The notes: generated from the letters alone by a model not told the origin. 42,585 bases of DNA from Acidobacteriota bacterium (GCA_021813745.1 JAKAJO010000116.1:1-42585); one strand, 5' to 3'. Counted from the first letter of the stretch, positions 14,955 to 24,616 are shown. Numbers and translations: made by a program.

Positions 14955-17921
14955 CTAGTCGATCACGAAGGTGAAGGTGGTTTTACCGGAGATGGACTTA
15001 GTGACCGTGTCCACGCCCGAGACGGTCATGGTGTAGGTGCCCTTGGCTGGGTTGGATGGGGCTGCGATTCCGCCTCCGCCGCAGGCGGAGATGGCGAAGC
15101 CGGCAACCATGAGGGCCAGGACGAGAGCAAGGTTACGCAGATTACGCGATTTGCGGCCGAGGTAGCCGATGAGCAGGAGACCGGCGAGTGCAAGGCCTTC
15201 CGGAATCGGGCTGGGTTTTTTGTTTTGCGAGGTGTTGATTCCGGCTGCTCCGCTCATGCGATGCCACTTGCCGTGCTGGGAATAGAAGCCGTAGCCGTAA
15301 CCGTAGGGGTAGCCACCTGTGCTTGCGCAGTCGGCCGCGTTGGTATCGAGACTCAGGGTGACGCTGCCGGGGCTGGCGCCGTTGATCTGGACCGAGCCAT
15401 CTCCGTTGCTGAGGGATGAGGAGAACTGGTAGCAGAGGTTAGCGAGGGCGCTGTTGTTGCTGGAGGAGAAGCTGACGTCGACGGTGCCCTTGTAGCCGCC
15501 GGCAGGCGTGACTGTGATGGTTTCAGTGCCCGAGGTGCCCTGGCTGACGGTGAGCGAGGTGGGTGAAGCTGCGAGAGTGATGCCAGGTGTGGTGGTGCCG
15601 CCGGTGCCTCCGACGCTTAGCTGAATGACGCCGACCGAAGCTGCGTGCATGGTGTCACCCGCGTACTGGGCGAGGATCTGGTGAATGCCGGAGGTGCTGA
15701 AATTGGCGGTGTAGGTCAGCGTGCCGCCTGAGGACAAGGCTTGCGCCGCGACGGTGGTTCCGCCGTTGCTGGTGCCACCGTCAATCTGGAGGGTGACGTT
15801 ACCGGTCGGCGTGGTGCCGCCGGTGGTGGACGCTACGGTGATGGTGACGGTGTCAGCGGTGCTGACGTTGGGCGTTGTGGTGGCGGCGGTAAGGGTGGTG
15901 GTCGTAGTGATCAGCGTGGAAGCGCTGGTCGTCCAAGCGTTGGCCAGGTTGTTGAGGTCAACAGAGCCGAGACCGGTGACGAGATCGTAGCCCGTGCCAG
16001 CGGAGTAGCCGATGGGGCCGCTGGGGCAGACGATGCCGCCGGCGAGGCAGTTGTTGTTGCCGGTGGTGATGTCGTGGAAACCTGTGGCATAGGTGCCGCT
16101 GTTGGAAGCCAGTGAGTAGAGGGCGGTATTCAGCAAGCCCTGTCCTGTGGAGTATCCCGCCTTCTCATTGAGGATGGCGACCATACCGGCGAAGATGGGC
16201 GCGGCGAAGCTGGTGCCACCGGCGACGGTGAGGTAGCCTGTGGCGCTGTCGCGGAAGCCCTGGTTGCAGCTATTCTGCTGGGCCGGATTGGTGCTGCCGG
16301 TCGGGGGTGTGTACCAGTCTGAGGAATCGCTGGTGCAGTAGAGGTAGCCGGGCAGGTTGGGCGAGGAATAGAGAGAGACGTCCGGGACGTCGCGCTTGTT
16401 GTCCTGGGGAATGCCGGGGACGCCGGTCTGCCAGGTGGGCTTGGAGGTGTAAAGGGTGCTGACACCGCCGCCGGAAGAACTGAGGCAGCCGATGGGGTTG
16501 TTATTCGCGTCAGTGCAACCGCTGGTGGTGTCGTCATTCCAGGCGTTTTCCGGAATGTACTGGGTGGCGGAGACGACCAGGTCTGTGGAGCCGCTGGCGG
16601 CGGTCCAGTAGGTACCCACTTGGTCGTCCGCGGTCGGAATTGACGATCCGCCGACACCCGTGACGTACTCGCTACTGGCGGGGTAGTTGACGGAGAGAGA
16701 TGTCTGTTGCGCGGTGGACAGGCTGGTGATGCCATAGCAGGAGGTAGAGCCCTGGTCACCGGAGGATGCGATGAAGGTCTGGCCCTGGCTGGCAGCCTGG
16801 GAGGCAATGGATTCGAGCTGCGTGACCTGGGTGGAGGTCAGACCGAGCTCGCAGGCGCCGTAGCTGAGGGTCATGATATTGGCGATACGCTGGTCGACGG
16901 CGTACTGCGCGGAGTCGAAGACGCCGTAGTTGGTGTTGCTGCCGGTGTAGACGAAGAAGACGGTGGCGCCATAGGCCGTGGCGCCTGACCATTCGAGGTC
17001 GAGGTCGGATTCGCCTTCATCTCCCGGGGAAAAAGCCGGCGTGCCGGAGCCAGGGACGAGAACCTGGACGGGGTCATTGACGGTGAGGCCGGAGGCCGTC
17101 CAGAAGTTGTGGAGGTCCGAGAGGGAGATCTCGGACTGGCCGAGAACGGCGATGGACTGGCCCGTGCCGGTAAATCCGCCACCGGTGAGGGGCTTCATGT
17201 CGTAAGTCGTTTGAATGTCGCCAGGGCTGAAGAAGACGTGGCCTGTGGTTCCGGAGGTAAAGCTGGGTGCCGCGGCGAGGGCATTGCGCTTGATGACGTG
17301 TGCCTGGGGCCGGAAGGTGTCAAGATTTCCGACGTTGAGGACGATGCCGGAAAGGGCGGCCGGAATGCTGAGGCTCGTTGAGGGCGCAAAATTCTTGACG
17401 CCGCCGGGGTTGTTGTAGAAGTGCATCTGGGTTTGGAAGGCCTGCTCGACCTGCCCGACGGTGCCGGAGAAGTGGATCATGTTGTGGCTGCGGGAGACGG
17501 AGTCGATGGAGAAGCCCTGATCCTGGAGCCAGGCTTCGACCTTGTCGAGGTCAGCCTGGGCCATGCCAAATCGGGCAGCATACTCATCTGGGGTCAGCCA
17601 CTTGTGATAGAGGGGCGAGGTGGGAGTTTGCTGGGCGGCAAGAAGGGCCTGCAAATCCGCTTCCTGTTGCGGGCTGCGCTTGAAGAAGATGCTCATTCCA
17701 TGCAAGGGATAGTTGGCGGGCATTCGGCCGGCATCAAGCGCCGGGATGGCCATCGGTCGCAGGGAGCCTTTGAGGGGCGTCATCTGGGCACTGGAGATCT
17801 CCGATTGGATGCGGATGGCGGGAGCCTGTGCCTGGAGCGAGCCGGGAGTGCCCGCGACGGCGGCCACCAGCAGGCTGACTCCGAGCCACATTTGCGAGGG
17901 GATTGCGAGCCTAGTCTTCAT
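14955..17921 (-). CDS. Secreted S53 (sedolisin/kumamolisin) protease with Ig-like repeats and C-terminal membrane tail
   Basis: 988-residue serine-carboxyl proenzyme active at acidic pH. A signal peptide covers about residues 1-32 (ends SLQAQA). The prokumamolisin activation domain runs about 55-195 (SPLYHKWLTPDEYAARFG). The peptidase domain runs about 230-650, with Glu304 and Asp308 in DEGESDLDLEWSGA, the oxyanion-type Asp in SSGDQGST, and nucleophile Ser571 in GGTSFAAP; calcium-site residues follow in GYDLVTGLGSVD. Then come a Thr-rich Ig-like domain (about 660-770), a second beta domain (about 780-870), and a tail with PSPIPEG, two hydrophobic stretches around an RKSRNLR patch, then ACGGGG. 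The start at 17921 (ATG, AAGGA upstream) is chosen over a TTG at 17936. A clear terminator follows the gene. Confidence 0.95.
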   Translation of the reverse strand: MKTRLAIPSQMWLGVSLLVAAVAGTPGSLQAQAPAIRIQSEISSAQMTPLKGSLRPMAIPALDAGRMPANYPLHGMSIFFKRSPQQEADLQALLAAQQTPTSPLYHKWLTPDEYAARFGMAQADLDKVEAWLQDQGFSIDSVSRSHNMIHFSGTVGQVEQAFQTQMHFYNNPGGVKNFAPSTSLSIPAALSGIVLNVGNLDTFRPQAHVIKRNALAAAPSFTSGTTGHVFFSPGDIQTTYDMKPLTGGGFTGTGQSIAVLGQSEISLSDLHNFWTASGLTVNDPVQVLVPGSGTPAFSPGDEGESDLDLEWSGATAYGATVFFVYTGSNTNYGVFDSAQYAVDQRIANIMTLSYGACELGLTSTQVTQLESIASQAASQGQTFIASSGDQGSTSCYGITSLSTAQQTSLSVNYPASSEYVTGVGGSSIPTADDQVGTYWTAASGSTDLVVSATQYIPENAWNDDTTSGCTDANNNPIGCLSSSGGGVSTLYTSKPTWQTGVPGIPQDNKRDVPDVSLYSSPNLPGYLYCTSDSSDWYTPPTGSTNPAQQNSCNQGFRDSATGYLTVAGGTSFAAPIFAGMVAILNEKAGYSTGQGLLNTALYSLASNSGTYATGFHDITTGNNNCLAGGIVCPSGPIGYSAGTGYDLVTGLGSVDLNNLANAWTTSASTLITTTTTLTAATTTPNVSTADTVTITVASTTGGTTPTGNVTLQIDGGTSNGGTTVAAQALSSGGTLTYTANFSTSGIHQILAQYAGDTMHAASVGVIQLSVGGTGGTTTPGITLAASPTSLTVSQGTSGTETITVTPAGGYKGTVDVSFSSSNNSALANLCYQFSSSLSNGDGSVQINGASPGSVTLSLDTNAADCASTGGYPYGYGYGFYSQHGKWHRMSGAAGINTSQNKKPSPIPEGLALAGLLLIGYLGRKSRNLRNLALVLALMVAGFAISACGGGGIAAPSNPAKGTYTMTVSGVDTVTKSISGKTTFTFVID

Positions 17922-18209
17922 ATTGATCCTTATCAAGCGTTCCGTTGCGGGTCAAAACATGCTAGCACGGGCAAGGAGCTGCCGTGCCTGTTGCAGGGGG
18001 CGATTGTCTGGCGCAGCGCGCGAGGGAAAGCCAGGGGGATGGGTGAGTCATGCCACGTGCCGGGAGTGAAATTGAGGTGACCTCCAGACGAAAAAGAGGA
18101 TACCAACCCTTGAAGATTAGACACGAATTCCGGGCAGGAGTTGTCTGGCGAGGATCAATTTTGATGAGGCGGAAACGGCTGGAAATGAAGGCCGGTTGCG
18201 GGAAGGGGA

Positions 18210-19154
18210 TTAGAGCTCAGTCTGGCTGCGGACGAGGGTAAGGGGAGTGGCAGGAGTGGAGCGAGGCAGGAGCCCGGGGGTGCGCCAGGCGACTGCGAGC
18301 TTTTCCCGTTCCAGTAGCTTGTGGATCTGGGAGCGAGCGTGGTCGGCCCAAGGGCCGCTCTTGTCCAGGCGAGAGTAGGCCTGCCAGTGGCGGAGGGCGG
18401 CGCGGCGCTCGCCTTTGCGTTCGAAGGCCAGGGCGAGGTTGTAGTGCGCGTCGGCGTAACGGGGCGCGAGGGCGACGGCCTGCTGATATGCGGCGATGGA
18501 TTCGTCGAGGCGGCCGAGCTCATCGAGCACGTTGCCAAGGTCGAAGAAGGCGAGGACGTAGGTTGGGTCGGCGACGGTGGCCTTGCGATAGAGCTCTTCG
18601 GCGCGGGCGTATTCGCGCAGATGGAAGTGGAGAGTTCCGAGGTTGATGTAGGCCGGGGCATAGGCGGGGGATTGGGCGAGGATTTCGCGATAGAGGGCGA
18701 TGGCGCGGTGCTTTTCGCCGGATTCTTCGGCCTGCACGGCGGCAAAGAAGAGGTCATGCGGGCTTCTGCCGGGGATTTGGCGGTGGTTGGCGAGGGCGAG
18801 CTGGGCTGCGGGCGGCTGATCCAGGCGCTCGAAGTCGAAGAGGAGCTGGCGGCGGATGGGGTCAACCATGGCACCCTGGCAGCGGAAGGCAAGGCGAGAG
18901 CCGGTACGGACGACGCTGGCTTCAGCGAGCGGATTGCTCATGCCGGCGACGGCCTTCATGGCGAGAATGGAATGGCGGATGGATGCGGCGGGGACGTCAT
19001 CATCGCGCAGGAGGCGAAGGGTTCGGAGCTGGCGAAGATCCTGGAAGGAATAGGTTTGCTGTGCGCCGATGAGGCCGGCTCTTTCCCAACCCTGAAGCTG
19101 GCGGGAGCTGATTTGCAGGATTCGCAAGACATCCTGGCGGCTATAGCTGGTCAC
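18210..19154 (-). CDS. MerR-like helix-turn-helix fused to TPR repeats
   Basis: 314 residues from a GTG at 19154 (GGGGAG about 10 bases upstream; the frame is open further to 19289 but that extension looks non-coding). Residues about 1-70 read like a MerR DNA-binding domain: YSRQDVLRILQISSRQLQGW, then ERAGLI and YSFQDLRQLRTLRLLRDDDV. A middle segment (about 85-150) is not recognised. From about 150 onward there are at least four TPR units, including APAYINLGTLHFHLREYARA, AFFDLGNVLDELGRLDES and ADAHYNLALAFERKGERRAA. A DNA-binding head with a protein-binding tail suggests a regulator or a scaffold that senses a partner rather than a small effector. The target is unknown. The S53 protease is the next gene downstream, about 290 bases away. 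Confidence 0.8.
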   Translation of the reverse strand: MTSYSRQDVLRILQISSRQLQGWERAGLIGAQQTYSFQDLRQLRTLRLLRDDDVPAASIRHSILAMKAVAGMSNPLAEASVVRTGSRLAFRCQGAMVDPIRRQLLFDFERLDQPPAAQLALANHRQIPGRSPHDLFFAAVQAEESGEKHRAIALYREILAQSPAYAPAYINLGTLHFHLREYARAEELYRKATVADPTYVLAFFDLGNVLDELGRLDESIAAYQQAVALAPRYADAHYNLALAFERKGERRAALRHWQAYSRLDKSGPWADHARSQIHKLLEREKLAVAWRTPGLLPRSTPATPLTLVRSQTEL

Positions 19155-19502
19155 TCTTCCATGCTCCCCTGGTTTGTCCGGACCCTTTCGGGTCAAAGGA
19201 CGTGGCTCCTGGAACCATTCTGAGGAACCGCGCTTGCTGCGATTATGCCAAGGATACTCGTGGATAAGCAGGTACGTAATCGGGAGCAAGTAAAAAGTCG
19301 GTGGATAAATGGTGCTTGATTTGGTTCATTTAGGAGCTGCGAAGCCAGAATCAAACCAGAGTAATCGGTGGAAAAGGGAACCCGGCTGATTGGGGCCTAC
19401 GGCGGGAGCACTTTCATGATATCAATTTCTTTGCGGCACTCTACCTGTCGGGGAATCGATGGGCCTTGAAAGCGGCCGACAGATCAAATCCGTGAGGGCG
19501 TT
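19155..19502. other. Divergent intergenic region between HTH-TPR and GGDEF-EAL genes
   Basis: About 350 bases that must drive both divergent genes. A CATAAT box on the minus strand (plus positions 19242-19247) lies about 90 bases before the HTH-TPR start, but with only a poor -35 element. No RNA gene or coding sequence is recognised. Confidence 0.35.
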
Positions 19503-22500
19503 TTGGATCGAGCTGAATTTTGCATCCGCCTGTTGGGGCGGCAGCAGATCATATCAGTGAACGGAGACGTAGAGGCGCTGCTTGGCATTGCGACGAGCCG
19601 GTTTCTTGCGGGCGACGTGACGCTGAAAGAGCGGATTCACACGCAGGATGCGGACGTAGCCGCGCGCCTTTTTGATGCGGAAAAAGAAGGGACGAGCGCG
19701 ACAGACGATGCGGTGTGGGAGAGTCTGCGAGTCCGTCATGCCGACGGCCGGATTCGGTGCGTGCGGGCGATGGCGCGCCGGGTGCGGGATGGGGACGGAG
19801 TGGACCTGCTTCTGCTGACGCTGGAGGATGCACGTCATCCTGGAACAGGATGGCCGGAGGACGCGGTACCCGCGCCGCTGCGTGTGCTGCTGGAAAGCAG
19901 CGAAGACCCTGTCTACTTTAAGGACCGGCACCATGTGCTGTCCGCCATCAATGAGAAGGTGAAGCTCGGACTGGAACACCTTGAGCTTGGACACCGCGAT
20001 GTGCTGGGTCTGACGGACTACGACATCTTCCCCGAGGAGCATGCCGACACTTTCTATGCGGCTGAAAAGGAAGTGCTGGCAGGCAAGCCGATGGCGCACG
20101 TGCAGTATCGCTGCATTCTGCGCAACGGCGCGGAGGTTTGGCTGGACCATCGGACGTTTCCGGTGAAAGACAAAACGGGCGCGGTGGTAAGTCTGCTGGG
20201 AAGGACGCGAACCCTTACGGACGCTGCGCAGGCGGAGGTGGCCCAGCGGGAGAGCGCGGAGCTGCTGCGTGAGGCGCAACGGATTGCTGGCATTGGAAGC
20301 TACGTATTTGACGTGTCGAGCGGGCGATGGACCGCATCGGAGGCGCTGGACGAGGTTCTGGGGACTGACTCCGAATATCCGCACACCGTGGAGGGCTGGC
20401 TGGCTCTGATTCATCCTGAGGACCGAACGGAGCTTGCGGAGTACCTTCACGCGTTGATTGCAGGGCACGCAGTACGATTCGATCGTCACTACCGGATTGT
20501 CCGTCCGCGGGACGGTGCGACGCGATGGGTGCAGGGACGCGGTGAACTGGAACGGGATGAGCAGGGCCATGTCCTGCGGATGCGCGGAACCATTCAGGAC
20601 GTAACGGAGCACAGGCTGGCAGACACGAAGGTGCGTGAAAGCCGGGAGATGCTGCGGCTATTTATTGAGCATGCGCCCGCTGCGCTGGCGATGTTTGACC
20701 GGGAGATGCGGTACCTGGCCTGCAGCCGGCGATGGCTGGAGATGTTCGAGATTAACCCGGTGAATCTCGCGGGCCGCACGCACTATGAGGTTCTACCCAA
20801 CATCCCGGAGGAGTGGCGGCAAGCGCATCAACGGGCTCTGGCGGGCGAGGTGATGCCAATGCGCGCGGACCGGCTGGTGCTGCCGGATGCGAGAGTGCTG
20901 TTGATCCGCCGGGAAGTTCATCCGTGGTGGACGGGTACCGGCGAAGTGGGCGGCGTGATCCTGTTTGCCGAGGACATTACGCAGCAGAAGCTGGCGGAAG
21001 AGCGGCTGCAACTGGCGGCAAGCGTTTTTACGCATGCTGCAGAAGGCATTCTGATTACGGATGCGGAGGGAACGATCCTGGATGTGAACGATGCATTCAC
21101 GCAGATTACCGGATATGAGCGCGAGGAGGTTGTCGGGAAGAATCCGCGGCTTCTGCGTTCGATGCGGCACGGACGCGAGTTCTACGAGGAGATGTGGCGA
21201 CACCTGCTTCAGCATGGGAAATGGACAGGCGAGATCTGGAATAAGAGCAAAAGCGGGCGGCTTTACGCGGAGATGCTGACGATCAGCGCGGTGCCGGATG
21301 AGACAGGCAAGACGCAGCAGTATGTTGCGCTGTTTTCCGATTTGACGTCGACGAAGGAGCAGGAGTGGAAGCTGGAACGGATGGCTCACTACGACCTGCT
21401 GACGGGGCTACCCAATCGGGTGCTGCTGGCCCAGCGCCAGCGGCAGGCGATGGAAGAGGCCGCGGGAAGCGGGCGAGTCACGGCATTGATCTGCCTCGAC
21501 CTGGACGACTTCAAAGGAGTGAACGAGCGCTTTGGCCACAATGTGGGAGATCAGTTCCTGATGGCAGCGGCGAACCGGCTGAAGGGCGCTCTGAGGCCGG
21601 GTGACACTCTGGCGAGGCCAAGCGGGGACGAGTTTTTTGTGGTGCTGCCCAATCTGCAGAGTTCGCAGGATGTTTTGCCGATCCTGGCGATGCTGCAAGG
21701 GGTGGTGCGGGAGCCTTTTGAGGTTGGCCCGCACAAGTTGAAGCTCTCGGCGAGCGCAGGCGTGGCGTGCTATCCCCAGCCGGTCGATGTGGATGGCGAT
21801 CAGCTTCTGCGGCAGGCGAGCCAGGCGATGTATCACGCCAAACTGGAGGGCAAGGACCGCTACCACTTCTTCGATCCCAGGCAAGATGAAAATGTTCGCG
21901 GGCACCATGAAGATGTGGAGCGCATTCATACGGCACTGCTGGGCGGGGAATTGGAGCTTCACTACCAGCCGCGAGTCAACATGCGCACGGGCAAGCTGGA
22001 GGGAGCCGAGGCGCTGATCCGATGGCAGCATCCCGAGGCGGGATTGCTGCAGCCAGCGCAATTTCTGCCGGTGATTGAGGGTAGCCCGCTGGAGATTGAG
22101 GTTGGCGAATGGGTGATGGAAACCGCGATGCGTCAACTTGACGCATGGCATCGCGCGGGGCTGGACCTGGCAGTGAGCGTCAACGTCTCTGCCCAGCAAC
22201 TGCAAAGTGGAAAGTGCGATGCGGTTTTGCGGAAGCTGCTGGCGGCCCACCCCACAGTCCCTGCGAACAAGCTGGAGCTGGAGATTCTGGAAAACGGCGC
22301 TCTGACGGAGATGGCGGCGGCCGTGGAACAGATTGAAACGTGCCGGAAGATGGGTGTGACGTTTGCTCTGGATGACTTTGGGACAGGCTATTCTTCGCTT
22401 TCCTATCTGCGAAGGCTGCCGATTGAGGTGTTGAAGATTGATCGGACATTTGTGCGGGACATGCTGGATGATCCAGAAGACTTGACGCTGCTGGAAGGGG

Positions 22501-23039
22501 TGCTGGGGCTTGCATCGGCATTTCGGCGCTTGGCTGTGGCCGAAGGCGTGGAGAGCGTGGAGCATGGCCTCATGCTGTTGCGGCTGGGCTGTGAGCAAGG
22601 ACAGGGTTACGGAATTGCGCGACCGATGCCTGCCGATGAGATGACTGCATGGGCCAGGGCATGGCGGCCGCACCCAAAGTGGGTGCAAGCGCGATCGCTG
22701 TCCGCGGCAGACTGGCCGCTTCTGCATGCGATTGTGGAACATCGGGCCTGGGTGGCAGGGGTTGGGGAGTTTGTGATGGATGGGCGGAAGTCTCCGCCGG
22801 CTTTAGCGCCAGAGGAGTGCCAGCTTGGCCGCTGGCTCGCGAATCCCAAGCAGGCCGATGGCGGTGGTACGTGGGACCTGTCCGTTGTGGAGCGTTTGCA
22901 CACGCGCGTGCATGGGATGGCAGTCAAGGTGGTGGAACTGAAGGAAAGCGGCAGACAGCAGGCCGCGCAGACGGAACTGGATAATCTGCAGGCCCTGCGG
23001 GATCAGATGCTTGCAGCACTGGAGCGGCTGGTGGAGTAA
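19503..23039 (+). CDS. Multi-PAS GGDEF-EAL cyclic-di-GMP enzyme with C-terminal zinc-binding CZB domain
   Basis: 1178-residue soluble signalling protein with no membrane helix. About five PAS-like domains fill residues 1-620, including one with DGATRWVQGRGELERDEQG before residue 375 and a classic one with GTILDVNDAFTQITGYERE near 525. The GGDEF domain (about 625-790) has YDLLTGLPNR and an active-site motif SGDEF at about 707, a tolerated variant of GGDEF. The EAL domain (about 810-1050) keeps EALIRWQHP (836), DDFGTGYSSLSYL, LKIDRTFV, AEGVES and CEQGQGYGIARPMP, so phosphodiesterase activity is likely. Residues about 1070-1150 match a CZB domain: VEHRAW, CQLGRWL and LHTRVHGMA supply a His-Cys-His-His zinc site. 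The start is a TTG with GAGGG just upstream. Zinc may tune c-di-GMP turnover (inference). Confidence 0.93.
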   Translation: MDRAEFCIRLLGRQQIISVNGDVEALLGIATSRFLAGDVTLKERIHTQDADVAARLFDAEKEGTSATDDAVWESLRVRHADGRIRCVRAMARRVRDGDGVDLLLLTLEDARHPGTGWPEDAVPAPLRVLLESSEDPVYFKDRHHVLSAINEKVKLGLEHLELGHRDVLGLTDYDIFPEEHADTFYAAEKEVLAGKPMAHVQYRCILRNGAEVWLDHRTFPVKDKTGAVVSLLGRTRTLTDAAQAEVAQRESAELLREAQRIAGIGSYVFDVSSGRWTASEALDEVLGTDSEYPHTVEGWLALIHPEDRTELAEYLHALIAGHAVRFDRHYRIVRPRDGATRWVQGRGELERDEQGHVLRMRGTIQDVTEHRLADTKVRESREMLRLFIEHAPAALAMFDREMRYLACSRRWLEMFEINPVNLAGRTHYEVLPNIPEEWRQAHQRALAGEVMPMRADRLVLPDARVLLIRREVHPWWTGTGEVGGVILFAEDITQQKLAEERLQLAASVFTHAAEGILITDAEGTILDVNDAFTQITGYEREEVVGKNPRLLRSMRHGREFYEEMWRHLLQHGKWTGEIWNKSKSGRLYAEMLTISAVPDETGKTQQYVALFSDLTSTKEQEWKLERMAHYDLLTGLPNRVLLAQRQRQAMEEAAGSGRVTALICLDLDDFKGVNERFGHNVGDQFLMAAANRLKGALRPGDTLARPSGDEFFVVLPNLQSSQDVLPILAMLQGVVREPFEVGPHKLKLSASAGVACYPQPVDVDGDQLLRQASQAMYHAKLEGKDRYHFFDPRQDENVRGHHEDVERIHTALLGGELELHYQPRVNMRTGKLEGAEALIRWQHPEAGLLQPAQFLPVIEGSPLEIEVGEWVMETAMRQLDAWHRAGLDLAVSVNVSAQQLQSGKCDAVLRKLLAAHPTVPANKLELEILENGALTEMAAAVEQIETCRKMGVTFALDDFGTGYSSLSYLRRLPIEVLKIDRTFVRDMLDDPEDLTLLEGVLGLASAFRRLAVAEGVESVEHGLMLLRLGCEQGQGYGIARPMPADEMTAWARAWRPHPKWVQARSLSAADWPLLHAIVEHRAWVAGVGEFVMDGRKSPPALAPEECQLGRWLANPKQADGGGTWDLSVVERLHTRVHGMAVKVVELKESGRQQAAQTELDNLQALRDQMLAALERLVE

Positions 23040-23104
23040 ACCTGAACGGGCGCTTGCAAGGCCTGTCGTCGCGGAGCACCGCGGGCAAGGTGGCGAGCGC
23101 CGCG

Positions 23105-23368
23105 TTACTGCTCGCAGCAAGGACCGGTGGCGCATCCACCGTTAAGACCGCAGGCACCCATGCCGCAGGCGCCCGAAGCGCAGCCTTGGAAGGCTTCCGC
23201 GCTGGAGGACGCGCTGCCGCCTTTCGAGATGGCGCCAGCACCGCCGCTGATGAGGCGATGGACAGCGCCGCCGCAGCGCGGGCAGGCCGCAATGGGGGCT
23301 TCGGACATTTTCTGGCGCTGGTCGAAGTGGTGGCCGCAGTTGTTGCAGTGGTATTCGTATGCTGGCAT
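23105..23368 (-). CDS. FmdB-family zinc ribbon protein
   Basis: 87-residue protein starting MPAYEYHCNNCGHHFD, the standard FmdB opening, with a four-cysteine zinc ribbon made of CNNCGHHF and CPRCGGAVHRL. The second half is rich in Ser, Gly and Cys (GCASGACGMGACG) and could hold extra metal, although it may be disordered. FmdB proteins are named as putative regulators, but their biochemical role is not established. The gene converges on the GGDEF-EAL gene and has its own 5' region shared with the divergent alcohol dehydrogenase gene. Confidence 0.88.
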   Translation of the reverse strand: MPAYEYHCNNCGHHFDQRQKMSEAPIAACPRCGGAVHRLISGGAGAISKGGSASSSAEAFQGCASGACGMGACGLNGGCATGPCCEQ

Positions 23369-23554
23369 GACGATCTTCCCTGATCCGGAGGCGCCAAGGA
23401 GCGCATCCGGTTTCTGACTTTCATTTTACAAAGAATGCGTCTGCCGAGTCAGGGCGTGCAGTGATGCGCGCGCCTGCAGAGGGCACAGTGCGGAATGTAG
23501 AATCCGTCCTGATACGTGTGTGTCGCGCGAGCGCGGCGTGGAGATGGATTTGCG

Positions 23555-24616
23555 ATGAAGACCCTGTTGATGACGGAGTACAAGAAGCTGACGTTGACGG
23601 AGCAGGAAGCGCCGAAGGCCGGGCCCGGCGAAGTGCTGATTCGCGTGGAGGCATGCGGCATCTGCGGCAGCGACGTGCATGGCTATGACGGCTCGACCGG
23701 GCGGCGTCTTCCGCCGATCGTGATGGGGCACGAGGCGGCGGGCGTGGTGGCTGCGGTGGGCGCGGGCGTGACGAAGTTTGCGGTGGGCGAGCGGGTGACG
23801 TTTGACTCGACGGTCTACTGCGGAGAGTGCGACTACTGCAGGCGCGGCGAGGTGAACCTGTGCGACCGGCGCGAGGTGGTGGGCGTTTCGACTCCCGATT
23901 TTCGCCGGGCAGGCGCTTTTGCGGAGTACATTGCGGTGCCGGAGAGGATTGTCTACCGGTTGCCGGATGCGATGGCGTTTCCTGAGGCGGCGATGCTGGA
24001 GGCTGTTTCCGTGGCGCTGCACGGCGTGGCGGTGAGCGGCGAGGTGAAGGGCAAAACGGCGCTGGTGATTGGCGCGGGCATGATTGGCCTGTTGACGATG
24101 CAGGCGGCGCGGGCCGCGGGATGCGCGCGGATGCTCATCAGCGACATTGACGAGACGCGGCTGAAGCTGGCGCGCGAACTGGGCGCGGATGCGGCGCTGC
24201 TACTGGCTGGCGATCAGCTTGTGGCCGAGGTGCAACGGCAGACGGGCGGCGCGGGCGTGGACCTGGTGCTGGAAGCAGTGGGACGCAATGAGACGGTGCA
24301 GGCCGCGATTGACGCGGTGCGCAAGGGTGGCACGGTGACGCTGATTGGGAACATCACGCCGCAGGTGACGCTGCCGCTGCAGAAGGTGGTGTCGCGGCAA
24401 ATCCGGCTGCAGGGCAGTGCGGCTTCGTCGGGCGAGTATCCGCAGGCGATGGAGCTGGTGGCGAGCGGGCGCATCCAGGTGAAGCCGCTCATCAGCGCGG
24501 TGGCTCCGCTGGAAGATGGGCCGCGGTGGTTTGAGCGGCTCTATGGGCACGAGCCCAACCTGATGAAAGTGGTGCTGGCGCCGGGCGGCGCGACGAAGAG
24601 CGAGGCACGCGCATGA
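23555..24616 (+). CDS. Zinc-dependent medium-chain alcohol dehydrogenase (polyol/sugar-acid type)
   Basis: 353-residue MDR enzyme that oxidises a polyol or sugar acid using NAD(P). Catalytic zinc ligands are in CGICGSDVHG (Cys37) and GHEAAG (His59, Glu60). The structural zinc lobe is complete with Cys89, Cys92, Cys95 and Cys103 (YCGECDYCRRGEVNLC). The Rossmann motif is VIGAGMIGLL near 171-180. It belongs with sorbitol, L-idonate, threonine and galactitol-1-phosphate dehydrogenases; the exact substrate is open. The ATG at 23555 has GGAG about 10 bases upstream; an in-frame start at 23516 is less likely. Its stop overlaps the next SDR by 4 bases, an arrangement like idnD-idnO of E. coli, where the pair interconverts L-idonate, 5-ketogluconate and gluconate. 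Confidence 0.9.
   Translation: MKTLLMTEYKKLTLTEQEAPKAGPGEVLIRVEACGICGSDVHGYDGSTGRRLPPIVMGHEAAGVVAAVGAGVTKFAVGERVTFDSTVYCGECDYCRRGEVNLCDRREVVGVSTPDFRRAGAFAEYIAVPERIVYRLPDAMAFPEAAMLEAVSVALHGVAVSGEVKGKTALVIGAGMIGLLTMQAARAAGCARMLISDIDETRLKLARELGADAALLLAGDQLVAEVQRQTGGAGVDLVLEAVGRNETVQAAIDAVRKGGTVTLIGNITPQVTLPLQKVVSRQIRLQGSAASSGEYPQAMELVASGRIQVKPLISAVAPLEDGPRWFERLYGHEPNLMKVVLAPGGATKSEARA

Noticed and set aside
21408..22742. 444-residue minus-strand open frame inside the GGDEF-EAL gene
   Set aside because: His/Arg/Gln-rich antisense artefact; the plus strand carries all catalytic motifs of the signalling protein.
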